Below are positions 12,964 through 27,452 of a stretch of DNA of 64,000 nt, piece after piece. The position numbers and the translations under genes are program-made. A model generated the notes under the pieces. That model searched no databases. It was given only the letters and a program-made list of their open reading frames with translations, and was not told the DNA's origin. The stretch covers positions 1,979,001-2,043,000 of the forward strand of contig NC_134685.1 of the NCBI RefSeq assembly GCF_024713945.1, read 5' to 3'. The stretch's first letter is position 1. Each line of letters begins with the position of its first letter. Origin of the DNA: Dermatophagoides farinae (lineage: Eukaryota > Arthropoda > Arachnida > Sarcoptiformes > Pyroglyphidae).

Positions 12964-15900
12964 TCAACGACAATTGACAATCTTATATAGATGATATAAA
13001 TCATTTGAAGCGATTAATTCAAAATATTTGAAAACGTCTTCTTCTTGACCATTATTATTTGGCCGTCCAATCAATAGATGACATAATCGATGGCCATCTG
13101 GTTTATGTTTATCTGGTTGTCCATGTTGTTGTCCGTGTTGTTGTTGCCAATAATTGATACGTTCATCATCATGTCTCCATATATCAATCATACGACAATG
13201 TTGTTTTTGTTGTTGTCCAAAATGTCCATAACAATAGATTGTTTCGATAATTATATATTGTAATTGTAATCCACATAGATCTTTATGTATGGCTCGAAAT
13301 GGTCGTTCACTATAATATTTAGTTAGAATGAGAAGAAAAAAAATGAGAAAAAATTATGAAAAAAAATAATTTCTAATCAATCAATCAATCAATCAATCGA
13401 TTGAAGATAATTATGATTAAAATGAACAAAAATTAAGGATTTATTAGAATTAGAATCAAATTTCTAATGACCGGAAAAAAAATGGAAACAGAGAAACAAA
13501 AAAACCAGCATGCCAAACCCATTCTTACAGAAAAGATCCCGGAAGATTAATTCGATGGAATTATCAAACGGGTAAATTCATTCATTCATCCATTCATTAT
13601 CATTATAATTATTATCAACAACAATTTCAATGATGATAAATGGTCATCATTATCATTTTATCGGATATTTAAAAATATCCGATAACAACCTCTGACAACA
13701 AGATTTATATATATCACTCATGTGTAAGTGTGTGTGTGTGGGCGTTAAGATTAACAATCTGATTATCATCAAGAGCTCTCTACACCTACATTCAAATTAC
13801 CATTAAAAACAAAAAAAACACAAATAATAAGACATCTTTGTTGTTGACATTGACACCAAAAACAAACTATTATAATGATGGACACACACACACACCCATC
13901 ACTTCATCAAATCCTTTAGTCATTATCATTTTTTTTGGACAAAATGAAAAATTTTTTAAAAAAAATCATATATTAATTTTTCATTTAGTAGAAAAAAAAG
14001 GGACAAAATAATAATAATTGATGATGGCCATGCTCTATATGTGGCTATAATGAATTTTTGTTTTTTTTTGTAGTGAATGAAAGAAAAAAAACACAAACCA
14101 TATATATATAAATAAATAAATAAATAAAGGTATCTTGATCATAGTGATACCTGATCATGATTATTGTATAATAACTTTTGAAGTTTTCAAGCAAATGAAA
14201 ACCAAACCAAACTAAACAAAAATAAATAATTTCTCAGCCATCTAAATGGTCATTATATTCATATCCATCACAAACACAATATATATAAGAGATTATTATT
14301 ATTATATATGAGAATCTTGTTAATTATGATCAAGTTCAGCAACAGTAGTGGCTTCAGCAGCAGCAGCAGAAGAAGAAAAAAAATCCTCAAAAAAAAGAAG
14401 AAAATTTTAAGGTCACTCATCAGTCATTAGACGAAAGGAACAGCAGTAGCAGCAACCGTGTAAGCGTTTAATAATCAAAAAAAAAAAAAACAAAAAACAA
14501 ACGGGACTATCTTTTGGGTAAATTTTTTTTTTTGCTGCTTCTTGAAAAAAAAAATTATGACCAAAAGAAAAATGACCAGTATTTTTTTGTTTTGTTTTCT
14601 TAATGATAACCCAAATATATAAATATTTTGTCTTTGTCTTTTGAAATTAAGGTAAAGTAAACCCCCCACCACCACCGCCTACTCCGAAAATAAAACCATT
14701 TTCCACAACAAAAACATACCTGTATATTTGATAGATACGATAAGTACGATGACGTATCGATGAAGATTCATAGAATGGATTATTTGCTAATAGCAACAAA
14801 GAAAGAAAAATAGAGAAAAAAAAACAAATTAGAAAAATGAAAAAAAAATTTTTTTTTTTCATTAAAATTTAAATTTAGAAATTACCAATTTTTCTGCCAG
14901 TCGAAAGCATTACTGTAGCCATTGTTGACATTGATCCTTTTGATGATGATAATTTGGTAAAATTTGTAGGGAAATGCGAAAAGAAAAAACAAAACAAAAA
15001 AAAAATTAGATTCAAATACAGCCACAACAAACAACCGCCACCATCACCGCTGACCACACAATCACATTAATTGATTTATTATGCTGAGAAAAAAAAATTG
15101 AATTTTTCTTTTCACAATTCGTTTCATTTGGTAAATCTCACATACAGCCGGTAATTATATATAACACACACACACACACACAGACAAAGATAGATAAGAT
15201 TATAAGTAATGTTTTCTGTTTACATTTCGTACACAAAAAAAAACATTATTTGAAAACAATAAAATAAAATAAAAATTGAGGACAAACAAAATTGTAGAAA
15301 AAACAAAATTTATTGGGACAAATTTGATGATGACGAATGATGTTGTCTCATCATCAAATCATTGGTCATTATTGTCAAAAATGTTTGTGATGTCCGAAAA
15401 AAAACGGACATCACATATACAAAAAAAATTAATTTAATTTTTTTTTGTTTGTTTGTTCTGTCTGGTAAAATTTAAAATTTTGTTTGAATCTTCATCAAGA
15501 AAAAAATGATCATTTTCTTCATTTTTATTACCGAAAAAACACATACACACACACACATACGACAGAAAGATCGTCGTGATCAATTCACAAACCAAGGATG
15601 ATGATGACTTCATTTGAAAATGAAAGAAAAAATAAAATCTAGAACAATGATTAAATCAATCAAAAACAAACAATAAAAAAATTTTTTTGTTTTCTCTTTT
15701 AACACATCCGGTCAATGTGTTTAATATTAAAACACGAACACACACACACACAGACACACACATATATATGCAGTGGACATTAGCTTTTAATCATTAATCA
15801 TCATCATCATCATCATTATTCTAAAAATCCGTTTTTCACACGTGTGTGTACATATTCAACACACACATATATATTGAATGATGATAATATTAACTTTATT

Positions 15901-18900
15901 CATCCAACTATCAATCGAAGATATAAAAAAAAAATTCCCAGATGACAACAACAAAATTGAATTGACAATCCCGGATGAAACACACAATGCAGGTTTTATA
16001 TATAATCCAAAGATCACATATGCATGTGAGTGTGTGTGTGTGTGTGTGTGCGATAATATGATAATCTGATTTGATACAGATTCAATTGAATCATCAAATC
16101 AAATCAAATAAATTTTCGGGTAAAATGAAATGAAATTAAATTTATAATACCTGATTATCATCATTTTTTTTTGCAACTAATAAAGTCATAACGTTTTTTT
16201 TCAATTGAATTCATCTTCAATGATTTAGTGAAATTGAAAAATGAAAAGTTTTGCTGTCAGTTTTCAAACATTTTTGGAAAAATGTTTGGTTTTTTTTTTC
16301 TTCGGGAAGAAATTTTTTGATATTAAAGATTGAATGTTGTTTATGATGTGAAGAAAGTTCTCAAGATGAGATGAGTTATACACAACAACAACAACAACAG
16401 CAGATAAATCTGTGTGTTAGTGTTTCTGGTCCCTTGGGAACATTATTATTATATTGTATCAACAATATATTGCAAACGATATCGGGTTGTTATTTTTTTT
16501 TTTTTTATTTCTCCGGAAAAGATCCCTATACCGGGAAATAAAAAACAGGAAAATTTACAAGAAAAAAAAATCGAATCATTAATCAGAATTGGATGCAAAT
16601 GAAAAAAAAATTTGATGATGAGAAAAAAAACAACAACATTATCCTTGGTGACAAAATAAAACGTTCACACATGTGAAACAACATTATTTGATTATCAATT
16701 TTGAGGAAATGAATTTTGAAAAATTCATTTGGAAAATAAAAAATTTGATAAAATTCCACAACGAAAAAAAAATCACCAAAACAAGAACAAAATGACCATT
16801 ACTACAGCAATAATAATCGGTTAATTGTATTGTAAAATGAAAAGAAAATCAAACCGTATCCAAAAAAATTTTTTTTTTTCATTTGGATATGCCAACACCT
16901 TCAAACAAATAACAACAACACACTAATAAGCCAAGAGAACATCAACAAAAAAAAAAAAACAAAAACAAAAACAAAAACAATAGAAAATCACATAATCAAA
17001 AGAAAAAAAAATTGGTAAATATAGCCATAGGGTAGGCCGAAATAGCCATATAGATAAATAAATGGTCACTTGGTTCGCCTGAATGATGATTTACATAAGA
17101 TGTTGTTGTAAGACAAGAAAAAAATTCACCATCATTATTCAAAATCAAATCGAGATCACATTATGCACATTTGTAACGGTTATTATATTTCAAAAAAAAA
17201 AAATGTTTACATGCATCTTATTTGCATGTAGTTGTTGTTGTTGTTGTTGTTGTTCATCATCGATTATTATCACTCAAATAATAAAAAATTGTAATGATAA
17301 ATTTAAATTGACCATCATCATCATCATTCTAATCATCACTAAATGATGGACAAAGAAAAAAAAACTGGGGTGGAGGTCATGACCAAATGAACAATTGATA
17401 ATGATGATGATGGGTTTGAAAAGCATTGATAATGACAACAAAAAATTGAAAAGAAAGGGTTTTTCATCAGTAAAAATGGATGAATGGACGATGGTCGATG
17501 TTTTTAGTAAACTAAATTTAGATACCATTCATCATAAATGCCATAGCAAAATAATGGAAATGGAAAAATTACTTTTTTTGTTTGTGTTTGAAAATTTAAA
17601 AATTCAATTCAAGTAGCATCAATCAATCAAACAATTTAATTTATGAGATGAGATTGATATATAGAATAATCGATTTGTATAACGGACAAAAAAAAATTTC
17701 ATTCAATTCTTCAATTGATGAAGAATGAAATTTCTTTTGCCCATTATCAATTGATCAAATCAAATATATGTCAATAATGTAAACAGAGAATGTGGAAAAA
17801 AACCATATCAATCAATCGAATTAACCGTAAGGAAAAAAAATCCAAGTGGTCAAATCGATTATAGACTGATTCATCATCATTAATGATCAAGATTTATAAG
17901 ATTTTCACGAAAAAGCAAAAAATAAACAAAAAAAATCACACTTTTTTGTTGAAAAAAAAATAAATGTAAAATTCCTTAACACTTACCACCTATGATACTA
18001 TCAGATGGTGTTCGTTGCTGTACGGCATTCAATATATTTTCAAATGATTCATTGGAAAATTGTTGCTGCTGTTCCAGATATTCACGCATCATGGGATATG
18101 ATTTTATCGATACTAGGCCAATGATTATACTGAGTATTAGCCAATCAAACCATCCATTGTATTTATATTTCATTGATGATGATGATGATGATGATTTTTT
18201 CAATCGATTTTCTTGATCCAATTTTTTATTATTATAATGATTAGTAAAAATTAATCCAACCGAAATGGCCAATTGTGGCATCATTAATAATTTTAATCTC
18301 ATAATCATTATTGCCATTGCTGTGAAACATCCAGTCATTATACAATGATATATGAATGGTAATGATTTTGTTGATAATCGATTTTGTTGATTATTTTTCT
18401 TTAAAATCCAACGAAATCTTAATAATAATGCCAATATGGTTAATGGTCCAATAAATGTACCATTACAGGTTATTTTCAATAATTCTTGCCAATCAATCCA
18501 ATCATATTCTTTGGAACAAGTATACATAAAGTTATGAAAATTTTCAAATCCACGTAAATTGAATTTCGTTGCTAATATTGACCATATATGTGATGAATCA
18601 TCATCATCATCTAGTTTAATTTGTAGATGTAAATATTTTGAAACAATAATATTCCATACGATTATAATCATAATGGATATGAATTTTATGATTGTTTGTT
18701 TTCTTTTTGTCATTGTTATTGATGAAAAATTATTTTTAATAATTATTGGCAGCAATAATGATGATGATATATATGAAGAAATGAATAAAAAATATGGTGA
18801 TCGTAAAACAAATACATTGCCTAATTGTAGCAATGATTGTAGAATAGTGGCAGCTATATTGATTAGAAAATATTTTTGAATAAATTTTTCATTATTATCT

Positions 18901-19841
18901 GAATGATGATTATGATGATAATTGATAATATTCGGTAATAATTCAATACTTGTATATAGTGAAAATGTTTGAATCAACAAAATGAATGATGAAAATTGCC
19001 AACAAAGTAATTGTGTTAATATCAATAATATTAACCAACAATATGATGATGATGATGATAATAATGTTGATTGTTGATTATTTTTATTCAAAGATTTTCG
19101 ATTTGAATACAAATATTTGATGAGATATAATTGATGGAAAAGAAATAGTGGATAGCCAAAATTTTCACGTAATGGTACTGCCCATTGTACACGTGATGAT
19201 TGTGTTTGATTCAATGTAAACATTATTATTGCCATTATCATTGAACAAATGGAATGATTACCAATATAATAGGCTATCCAACCAATTAGAATGGGTACAA
19301 AACCATTGATAGCGAATATGGAATAAATGTAGAAATAGAATGGTTCACCAATACCTTCACAAGTGGATATTATTGAATTTGGTTGATTATTATTTTGATC
19401 ATGATCATTTTCATCAATAATATTTTCAACCAAATAACAACGGCGCCAATCTTGATCAAAATCTACACGAAAATATTGGATTAATATCGTACGCATTGTA
19501 CGATATGATATGGCCAATAGAATTTCTGGTAAAATTGTTAAAACTTTGAATGCATTTACAATGTTTGGTGCTTGTGATCGATCATCATTGAATATTTTTT
19601 CCACTAATAATTCGGTAAAATTCTTGGGAACAAAATCATCATTATTATTATTATTATTTGCATCATCATTGATTAATACTTTATAATAATAATAATATAA
19701 TGATTGTTCCGATGTTAATGACATTTCACGTTCAATTTCCGTAAGATATTGATATGAACGATCATTTTCAAACATACGATTAAGATACCAAAAATAGAGA
19801 ATATAAACAAATGATGAGATCAATAATTTTTGGCTCAACAT
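12964..19841 (-). CDS. DPY19-like protein C-mannosyltransferase, complete, four exons
   Basis: DPY19 enzymes transfer mannose from dolichol-phosphate-mannose to Trp of WxxW motifs (thrombospondin repeats, type I cytokine receptors) in the ER membrane. Exons are 19841-17987, 14936-14886 (51 bp), 14786-14720 (67 bp) and 13309-12964. Phases match at every junction (1/1/2) and all introns are GT-AG, giving 772 aa against roughly 650-750 for the family. Recognisable family blocks run in order: FENDRSYQYLTEIEREM and SLYYYYYK in the first luminal loop; CEGIGEPFYFYIY; SSRVQWAVPLRENFGYP; LLCWQFSSFILLIQ; KFNLRGFENFHNFMYTCSKEYD; MIMRLKLLMMP. The small exons supply the C-terminal block (SMSTMATVMLSTGR, then NNPFYESSSIRHRTYRIY), and the last exon ends in HLLIGRP...KYFELI....LYKIVNCR. 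About a dozen membrane segments are visible. The start ATG at 19841 opens directly into the first membrane segment. Intron 1 is about 3 kb of simple repeats and small hairpins. Confidence 0.9.
13658..13685. repeat. Perfect 12-bp inverted repeat
   Basis: TTATCGGATATT, a 4-nt loop, then the exact reverse complement. It lies in the last intron of the DPY19-like gene. Confidence 0.85.
15387..15414. repeat. Perfect 10-bp inverted repeat with A8 loop
   Basis: GTGATGTCCG, eight A residues, then CGGACATCAC. It lies in intron 1 of the DPY19-like gene. Confidence 0.85.
16265..16288. repeat. Perfect 11-bp inverted repeat
   Basis: CAAACATTTTT, then GG, then AAAAATGTTTG. It lies in intron 1 of the DPY19-like gene. 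Confidence 0.8.
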
Positions 19842-20090
19842 GATTTTTTTTTCTTTCTTTCTTTCTTCAATTCGTAATTCGTAATTTTAATTCAAATGAT
19901 ATTAATGATTTAATCGTCGTCGTGGTCTACGATAAGTAGTAAATCGATGAAATAGATTGACATCAGATAATTTCAATCCAGGTTAAGTAGATTTTTCTTC
20001 TTCTTTGATGGATTTAGAAATATAAACACATTTAGAATAACAATCATAATCCCATCTGGAACTTTTATGTCTACGCATTAAAAATTTCAT

Positions 20091-20121
<31 letters not shown>

Positions 20122-23100
20122 CAGAAAAAGATTCGAAACCCACGGAGAATTTCGGACTGTAAACAAATCGATTTGAATGCCATCTTTTGGTCAAAATGTT
20201 GGGAATTTTTTCGATTTTTTTTTCTTTCATTCATCAATCTATTTTTTTTTTAATTAATTAAACCAAAAATTAAATCTCATCGTGTCTGGATATCCTTGAC
20301 GACGACGACGGTGACCACAACAAACGAACATTATATTTGCTTTTTAATTAGAATTCATTGTTGAAATGTTTTAGATATTCAATAATTGCATGTTTTTGAC
20401 AATTTCTCTTTGGTTCATTCTCAATTTTTGCATATTTATGGATTTATCGATTTTTTTTTTGGTTCGTGAAGACAAAAACAACACCGAATAACAGCGACAA
20501 CAACAACATTAAAAAACATCGATCCATTTTGGAACGTATTCACATTGAAAAAGACGGCCAAACAAAACAAAAAAAACGAAACAATAAATTTGGAACAATT
20601 GTTCTGAAATGTTATTATATGCATTCTGTTTTGTTTCCCATCAATTTTTTTTTTATTTTTATGTTCCAAATTCTAAAATGATAATAACGACATTCTCTTT
20701 TCTTTTTGGCTGAAATTTTTTTTTTATTGAATTACCGCGTTGGTGTGTGTTTGTGTGTGTGTGTGGGCGTATGTGACGTATATATATAAGTTTGGACAAG
20801 TAGCAGCCAATCGATTGAAATACAGACATGGTCATTTTTCATAAAGATAATCAAAATTTTACACATTCTTTAGTGATGACATTGACCTCAACCTCGCCTT
20901 AATGGTGTTGGTGTTAGATCGAGATAAAGGTCATATCATATATCATCATCATAATGTTAATATATAATAACCGACGATGAAAATGATAATCAATTCAATT
21001 CAATCCAAGCCCAAAATGAAAATACGACAAGAATATTGAGGAAAATTTTTTTTCCCCCACACATACTTGAATCCACTGGTGGTAGTACTACCAATGTGGT
21101 AGTAGCATAAACATATGCATTATGGCAACATATTTAATATGTGATGAATTCTTACCTGTATTTTGGATTTTTAACAACCAAAAAAAAATAGAAGAAAGAA
21201 TTTACTGCTCGAAAAATTGTAGCAGCATTAGTATATTATTATACTACTACAAAAATTTGTGTAAGAAAAAAATAGTGGTAAATATGGTGTAGCTGAATTT
21301 CTGGTAAAATATTTGCCACACAAACATATACACACCCCATTTTTTTTTCTCATAATTTTTGTTTGCTACTACTTTTTTTTTACTGGTTTGTTCAAATCAA
21401 AAACTATGGATGACGTGTTATACGTACATTATTTATATGGACACTGGATATATATTCACATATATACAGTTAATATAATAATAATCAGATTTTGGTACAA
21501 ATTTTTTTTCATTAAAAATAACCAAAAAAAAAAAAATTTTATTTGGATCGATCAATTGTGTTGTTTGAAACATTTTTTTTCCATCGATAATCAAACCAAA
21601 GAAAAACATCCTATTATTATCGCATTATAAAACAAACAAAATCTAGCCAGGATTACCGGAAATGGAATATGAAAAATAATAGAAAGTTTTTCAAGGTATT
21701 AGAATTTTTAATCAAAAACAAAACAAAACAAAACAAAAAACTTTTCACTTTTACATCCCAATCAATTAATTATTAATGAAAAATGGAACCCATCAAGAAA
21801 AAGAATCCTTTTATTTGAAAAAAAATGTTTATTTTTCTACATATAAAAATTTAATGTCCAAATATTTCTGGTATTTCTGATTTTGCTGTTCCAATTTCCA
21901 ACTGCAAATTCCAAATATAATTCCAATCATTTATCATTTATATTTGTTTATTGATCATCGCAATCGCTATTATTATAATTTAAAATAATCATCATCAAAG
22001 TTGAATTTTCAAAATGAATTCTTTGAATTGAATCATCAATGTCGGTGTCCATTTATTTTTTGCATAATAATGATGATGGTATGATATATATGGAATGTAC
22101 ACATATACACACAATATATACCTATATTTTTTTGTTTTCGTTCACGATAATGAAGCTCAACCGTCAACCGTGTATGTGTATGATGATGATAATAATAATG
22201 CAAACGGCCTATGCCACCGTTGCTGAATATTTCGGCTAAATAATAATTTCATTCATTGATTCATTACAAAAATTCTTTATTTTTTTTTTGTATCACGATT
22301 CTAATTTTCAATAAAAAGAATATTATCATCAAAACAAAAAAAAAACTACCAGTGTTATTGTGTACGTGTGTGTGTGTGATGAATCATCAGTTATTTTTTT
22401 TTAACTATAGATTTAAATGTAAATAAAAAAAAGAACAAGAATATTCCAACGAATTTATTCGATTCATCAATCAATCAATCAATCATTTTCGATTCATTTC
22501 TTCATCGATCGATCGATCGATTCTTTATTTTTTTGTTTTCCTTTCTGGTGTTTGAATTATTTATCTATTTGTTTGTGAATTATTCAATAATAAACCAGTT
22601 TTTTTTCATCTCAACCAAATCGTAAAAAAGTAAGAAAAAAAATTTTTGTTTTTTTTTATTCTCAACAATTCATTCTTTGTTTTTTTTTCCTACACAACAG
22701 ATTTTGATTTTCATCATTCATTTAAAATCATCGACCAAAATTAATTGTTAATTAATTGATCAATCAATCAACTATAAGGTGTTGATCGATATTGTCATAC
22801 AAATGATTCGAATGTTTTTTTTTTAATATATAACAAATACACAGTGTTTTATGGATGCTGTACAGCATTGAATGACATTGCTTGATTTTTGTTGTTTTGT
22901 TGTTGTTGTGGTTGTTTTTTTTCATCTTTTTTCCTGTTATAAATACTTGTTGTTTTTTGTGAATTTTTTTTTCAAAAAAAAAGTAGTGACAAGATAAACT
23001 CCCACCACAAATAAAAAACTGAACAATTGTAAATTTGTCATCATCATCATCATCGTCATCAAATACGGGATTTGTTGTTGACAAAGGGGAAAAAAAAGTC

Positions 23101-23472
23101 GAATTTTTTTTTGTTTTGCCGTGAAAACCACCACCACTATTATATCGTTGTTTTTGTCATCATCATATTTCAAAATTTGAGCTTTTTTTCATTTAGCTCA
23201 TTTTCAGTGGTAAGAAGAAAACGAAAACAGAAAAATTTCTGATCATTTTTCTTCTTCTTTTTGTTTTTTAATCCACCCTGGATCAAATTTTAGATTTTCA
23301 TTCAATAAACAACAACAACAACACCGACGACGACGACAACGACAATAACAAATAAAATTTGATCACCATTACCATAATCATAATCAATAACAATAAATTT
23401 GAAACATTAAGAATTTCCCCCTACTATTGATATAATTTTTATTTTCGGTGATTAATCGTTTGATGAACAGTG
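19842..23472. other. Intergenic region between DPY19-like gene and dlg1 (divergent)
   Basis: Shared upstream region of two divergently transcribed genes. It holds CA/TG tracts (about 20090-20118 and 20742-20766), poly-T runs, GATC repeats near 22507 and CAA/GAC repeats just before dlg1. A donor-like cag|gtaag on the minus strand near 21151 might end a non-coding exon. No coding exon is supported. Confidence 0.6.
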
Positions 23473-26400
23473 ATGCGTATTCGTCGCGAGGAGGCACATC
23501 GAGCGTTGGAGCTCCTCGAAGATTATCATCGCCGTTTACAGCAACAACAACAAAATTCATCACCATTATCATCGACAACTACAACAACAATACAACAACA
23601 AGAAGAACTTCGTCAAGCAATTGAACGTATTATAAAAATATTTCGTTCGAAATTATTTCAAGCATTATTAGATATACAAGAATTTTATGAAGTAACATTA
23701 CAAGACGATCATAAAGCAATTGAAACAAAAACACGTGAAACATTAAGAGATTGGCAATATAAAGAACAACAACAACAACAACAGCAGAAGCAACAACAGC
23801 AGAAACGATCAAATACATTGTCATCATCAGCATCAACATCAGCATATGATACAAGTTCATTGACAACAACGGATTTAACATCAAATTCATATACATTATC
23901 AACAAATCATATACATCATCCAACACGAATAAATAACATAATATCGACAAACGGTGGTTATAATAATAATAATAATAATCGCCATCATCAACAGTATTCA
24001 AATTCAAAAACAAATAATAATCATAATAATGATAATGTTGATGATAATTATGTAAATAATCATAATAATAATAATGATGATGATGATGATGATGATGTAA
24101 ATAATCAGCCAATATTAGCATCTGATGTACAAGATTTATTATCTGGCCGTTTAAATGAAATACTTGGTGCCGTATTGAAACATCAACAACAAAAAGAACA
24201 GGATCAACAACAATTGAATCGACGAAAAGAACAACATCATCATCAAACATTATCATCATTGAATCCATTGGAACGAATAGATAATTTAACATCATCAACA
24301 GCCAGACCAGTAATAGTATCAACGACCAATACAAATCAATCGATAAAAAATCATTCCCAATTATTAGATAATAATAATCGAATCAATTCAAATATAGAAC
24401 CATATCAACAACAATCTCGTGTTATAAATAATACACAACATTCAATCATCACAAACGGAATAAATACTAATAATCGTGAAATTGTTCAAGTTGAACAGGT
24501 ACATCTTGAAGACAACGACGACGACGACGAAGACAACGAAGAAGAACAAGAACAACAAAATACAATCGTATATAACGGATTGAATAATAATAACGAACAA
24601 CGTTATCATCATAATATTGAAAATTCAATAATGACTACAGGAGCAGAAGGTGCATGGGAATTTGAAGAGATTATATTGGAACGTGGTAATCAAGGTCTTG
24701 GATTTTCAATCGCTGGTGGTATCGATAATCCACATATTGCTGATGATTGTTCTATATATATAACTAAATTGATACCAGGTGGTTCGGCAGCCGCCGATGG
24801 CCGATTACAGATTGAAGATATTATTTTAAAGGTATTTATTTGTTTAATTTTCTAAACAAATCAATTATTGTTTTTTTTTTTGATTATTTAAACAATAAGG
24901 TAAACGAAACATCATTGATTGATGTAGCACATAAAATTGCCGTTAATGCATTACAACATGCTGGAAATCGTGTACATTTATTGGTTAAACGTCGTCGTAA
25001 CCATATGCCAAAAGCAACAACAACAACGGCATTGCATCAATCACAATCACAATTTCAACAGCTACAACAACAACAACAACAACAATCAATGATACCACCT
25101 TCAGCATCAGCACCGGCAAATATTCAAAATCAATCCATTATGGCATCATCATCATTATCATCATTAACAATGTCCGATTTAGTTCGTATTGAATTATTTA
25201 AAGCAACATCCAAAGGATTAGGTTTTTCAATTGCCGGTGGTGTTGGTAATGAACATCTGCCTGGAGATAATAATATTTATGTGACGAAAATTATGGATAA
25301 AGGTGCAGCTGCATTAGATGGCCGTTTAGAATGTGGTGATCGTTTAGTAGCTGTAAATGATATTTTATTGGAAAATGTTACACATGAAGATGCTGTAGCC
25401 GTATTGAAATCCACTTCTGATCATGTGATATTAACAGTACGTAAACCTCAACAACAATCATCAACATATTCAATGAATCAAATGGGTAATAACAACAATT
25501 CAATAACAGTAGCGGTAACAGCGACAACAACAACAACAACAACAGCAAAAACAACAAATGGTTCTACACGACCACCACCTACATCATTATCATCGACCAA
25601 TTTTTCATCAAATGTTAATAATAATAATAATCATACATTTAATAATCAACGTATGATAATGCCTACAAGAAATTCAATTCATTCATTATCATCATCATCA
25701 GCAGTAGCAGCAGCAGCAACAACAACAACTACAAATACCGGACAGATAAATCCAGTGCAATCATTTAGAAGTGAAGATAATCTTTATAATAATAATAATA
25801 ATAATCAAAGACGTACACGAACAGCAAGTGGTTCAACAAATCTAACTAATACAAACGCTGCTGCTACTATATTGGCGGAAGATTCGGATGAATTAGATCG
25901 AACCGATATTGATCGTGAACCACGTCGTTTAATACTTTCAAAAGGACAATCAACTGGACTTGGTTTCAATATTGTTGGTGGTGAAGATGGTCAAGGAATA
26001 TTTGTTTCATTTATATTGGCTGGTGGACCAGCTGATTCAAGTGGACAATTATATCGTGGTGATCAAATATTGGCTGTTAATGGTATGGATTTAAGACGTG
26101 CTACACATGAAGAAGCTGCAGCTGCATTAAAAGGTGCTGGTCAAACGGTTAATCTTTTAGTTGCTTATCGACCAGAAGAATATCGACGATTCGAAGCTCG
26201 TATTCAAGATCTTAGGGAACAACATTTACAAGCAACAAGTTCATTACCATTATCAGGTGTTTCAACCGGTACGTTACGTACATCACAAAAACGTACCCTT
26301 TATGTACGAGCTTTATTCGATTATGAACCTATACGTGATTCTGGTCTACCATCACGTGGCCTTCCATTCCGATTTGGTGATATATTGCATGTAACGAATG

Positions 26401-27452
26401 CTTCCGATGATGAATGGTGGCAAGCACGTCGTGTATTACTTGATGGTACTGATGATATTCTACTTGGTATTATACCATCAAAACGACGTGTTGAAAGACG
26501 TGAACGTGCACGATTAAAATCTGTAAAATTTCATGGTTCCGATCATTATTCAGATGGCCGTTCATCATCATCAACATTGGATAGAAAGAAAAAGAATTTT
26601 TCATTTTCAAGAAAATTTCCATTTATGAAATCAAGAGAATCTTCAACAGAAGATATTTCTGGTAGTTATGATCATCTTAGTGAACAAGGTGGTGATGAAC
26701 ATTTATCAATGACAAGACATAGTTATAATCATCATGATCGTAGTTCAATATCTGGTTCAAATTCAGCATTAGAAGATATACGTGAAGATCGTCAACAACA
26801 ACAACAACAATCGGATAATAATAATCATATATTAAGCTATGAAGCTGTTATACAGACTGAAATTGATTATATGCGTCCAGTTATTATACTTGGACCATTA
26901 AAAGAACGTATAAATGATGATCTTATATCAGAATATCCGGATCGTTTTGGTTCCTGTGTACCACATACAACACGGCCACCAAAAGAAGGTGAAATACATG
27001 GACGTGATTATTATTTTGTTACAACACGTGAAGAAATGGAACGAGATATTGAATCACATTTATTTATTGAAGCTGGACAATATCGTGATAATCTTTATGG
27101 AACAAAAATCTCCGCTGTACGTGAATTATCATATGATCAACAGAAACATTGTATATTGGATGTTAGTGCAGCAGCTATACGACGATTACAAGCAGCAAAT
27201 TTAATGCCAATTACAATATTAATACGGCCACGTTCAATTGAATTATTAAAAGAATGGGATAAACGTATAACGGATGATGAATGTCGGCGACAATATGAAC
27301 GTTCTATTCGTACTGAACAAGAATATGGTCAATATTTTTTGGCAATCATTTCATGTGATACACCGGAAGAAATTTATGCTAAAGTTAAATTAGTAATACA
27401 TGATAATTCTGGCCCATATATTTGGATATCGGCAAAAAATCAGAAAATTTAA
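23473..27452 (+). CDS. dlg1: Discs large MAGUK scaffold (L27-PDZ1-PDZ2-PDZ3-SH3-GK)
   Basis: This is a scaffold of septate junctions, synapses and basolateral cortex that clusters channels and polarity proteins. Two exons, 23473-24831 and 24900-27452, are joined across a 68-bp GT-AG intron that splits PDZ1, giving 1,303 aa. The start ATG gives the N-terminus [19 protein letters not shown], which matches the beta-type Dlg N-terminus leading into L27 (about 1-75, with [16 protein letters not shown]). Then comes a poly-Q/N/D linker of about 320 residues. PDZ1 is at 394-490 (GLGFSIAGG), PDZ2 at 548-635 (GLGFSIAGG), PDZ3 at 793-880 (GLGFNIVGG). SH3 is at 919-990 (ALFDYEP, DEWWQAR). Next is a basic HOOK segment with [23 protein letters not shown] is at 1111-1300 with the nucleotide-loop degeneration typical of Dlg ([12 protein letters not shown]). 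The family is about 900-970 aa; the excess is low-complexity linker. An acceptor-like AG just before the ATG leaves open an upstream exon or alternative N-terminus. Confidence 0.95.

Noticed and set aside
15878-16069. Plus-strand frame (LSIEDIKKKFPDDNNKIEL...) inside DPY19-like intron 1
   Set aside because: Runs into a TG microsatellite, no homologue recognised, no supporting partner exon.
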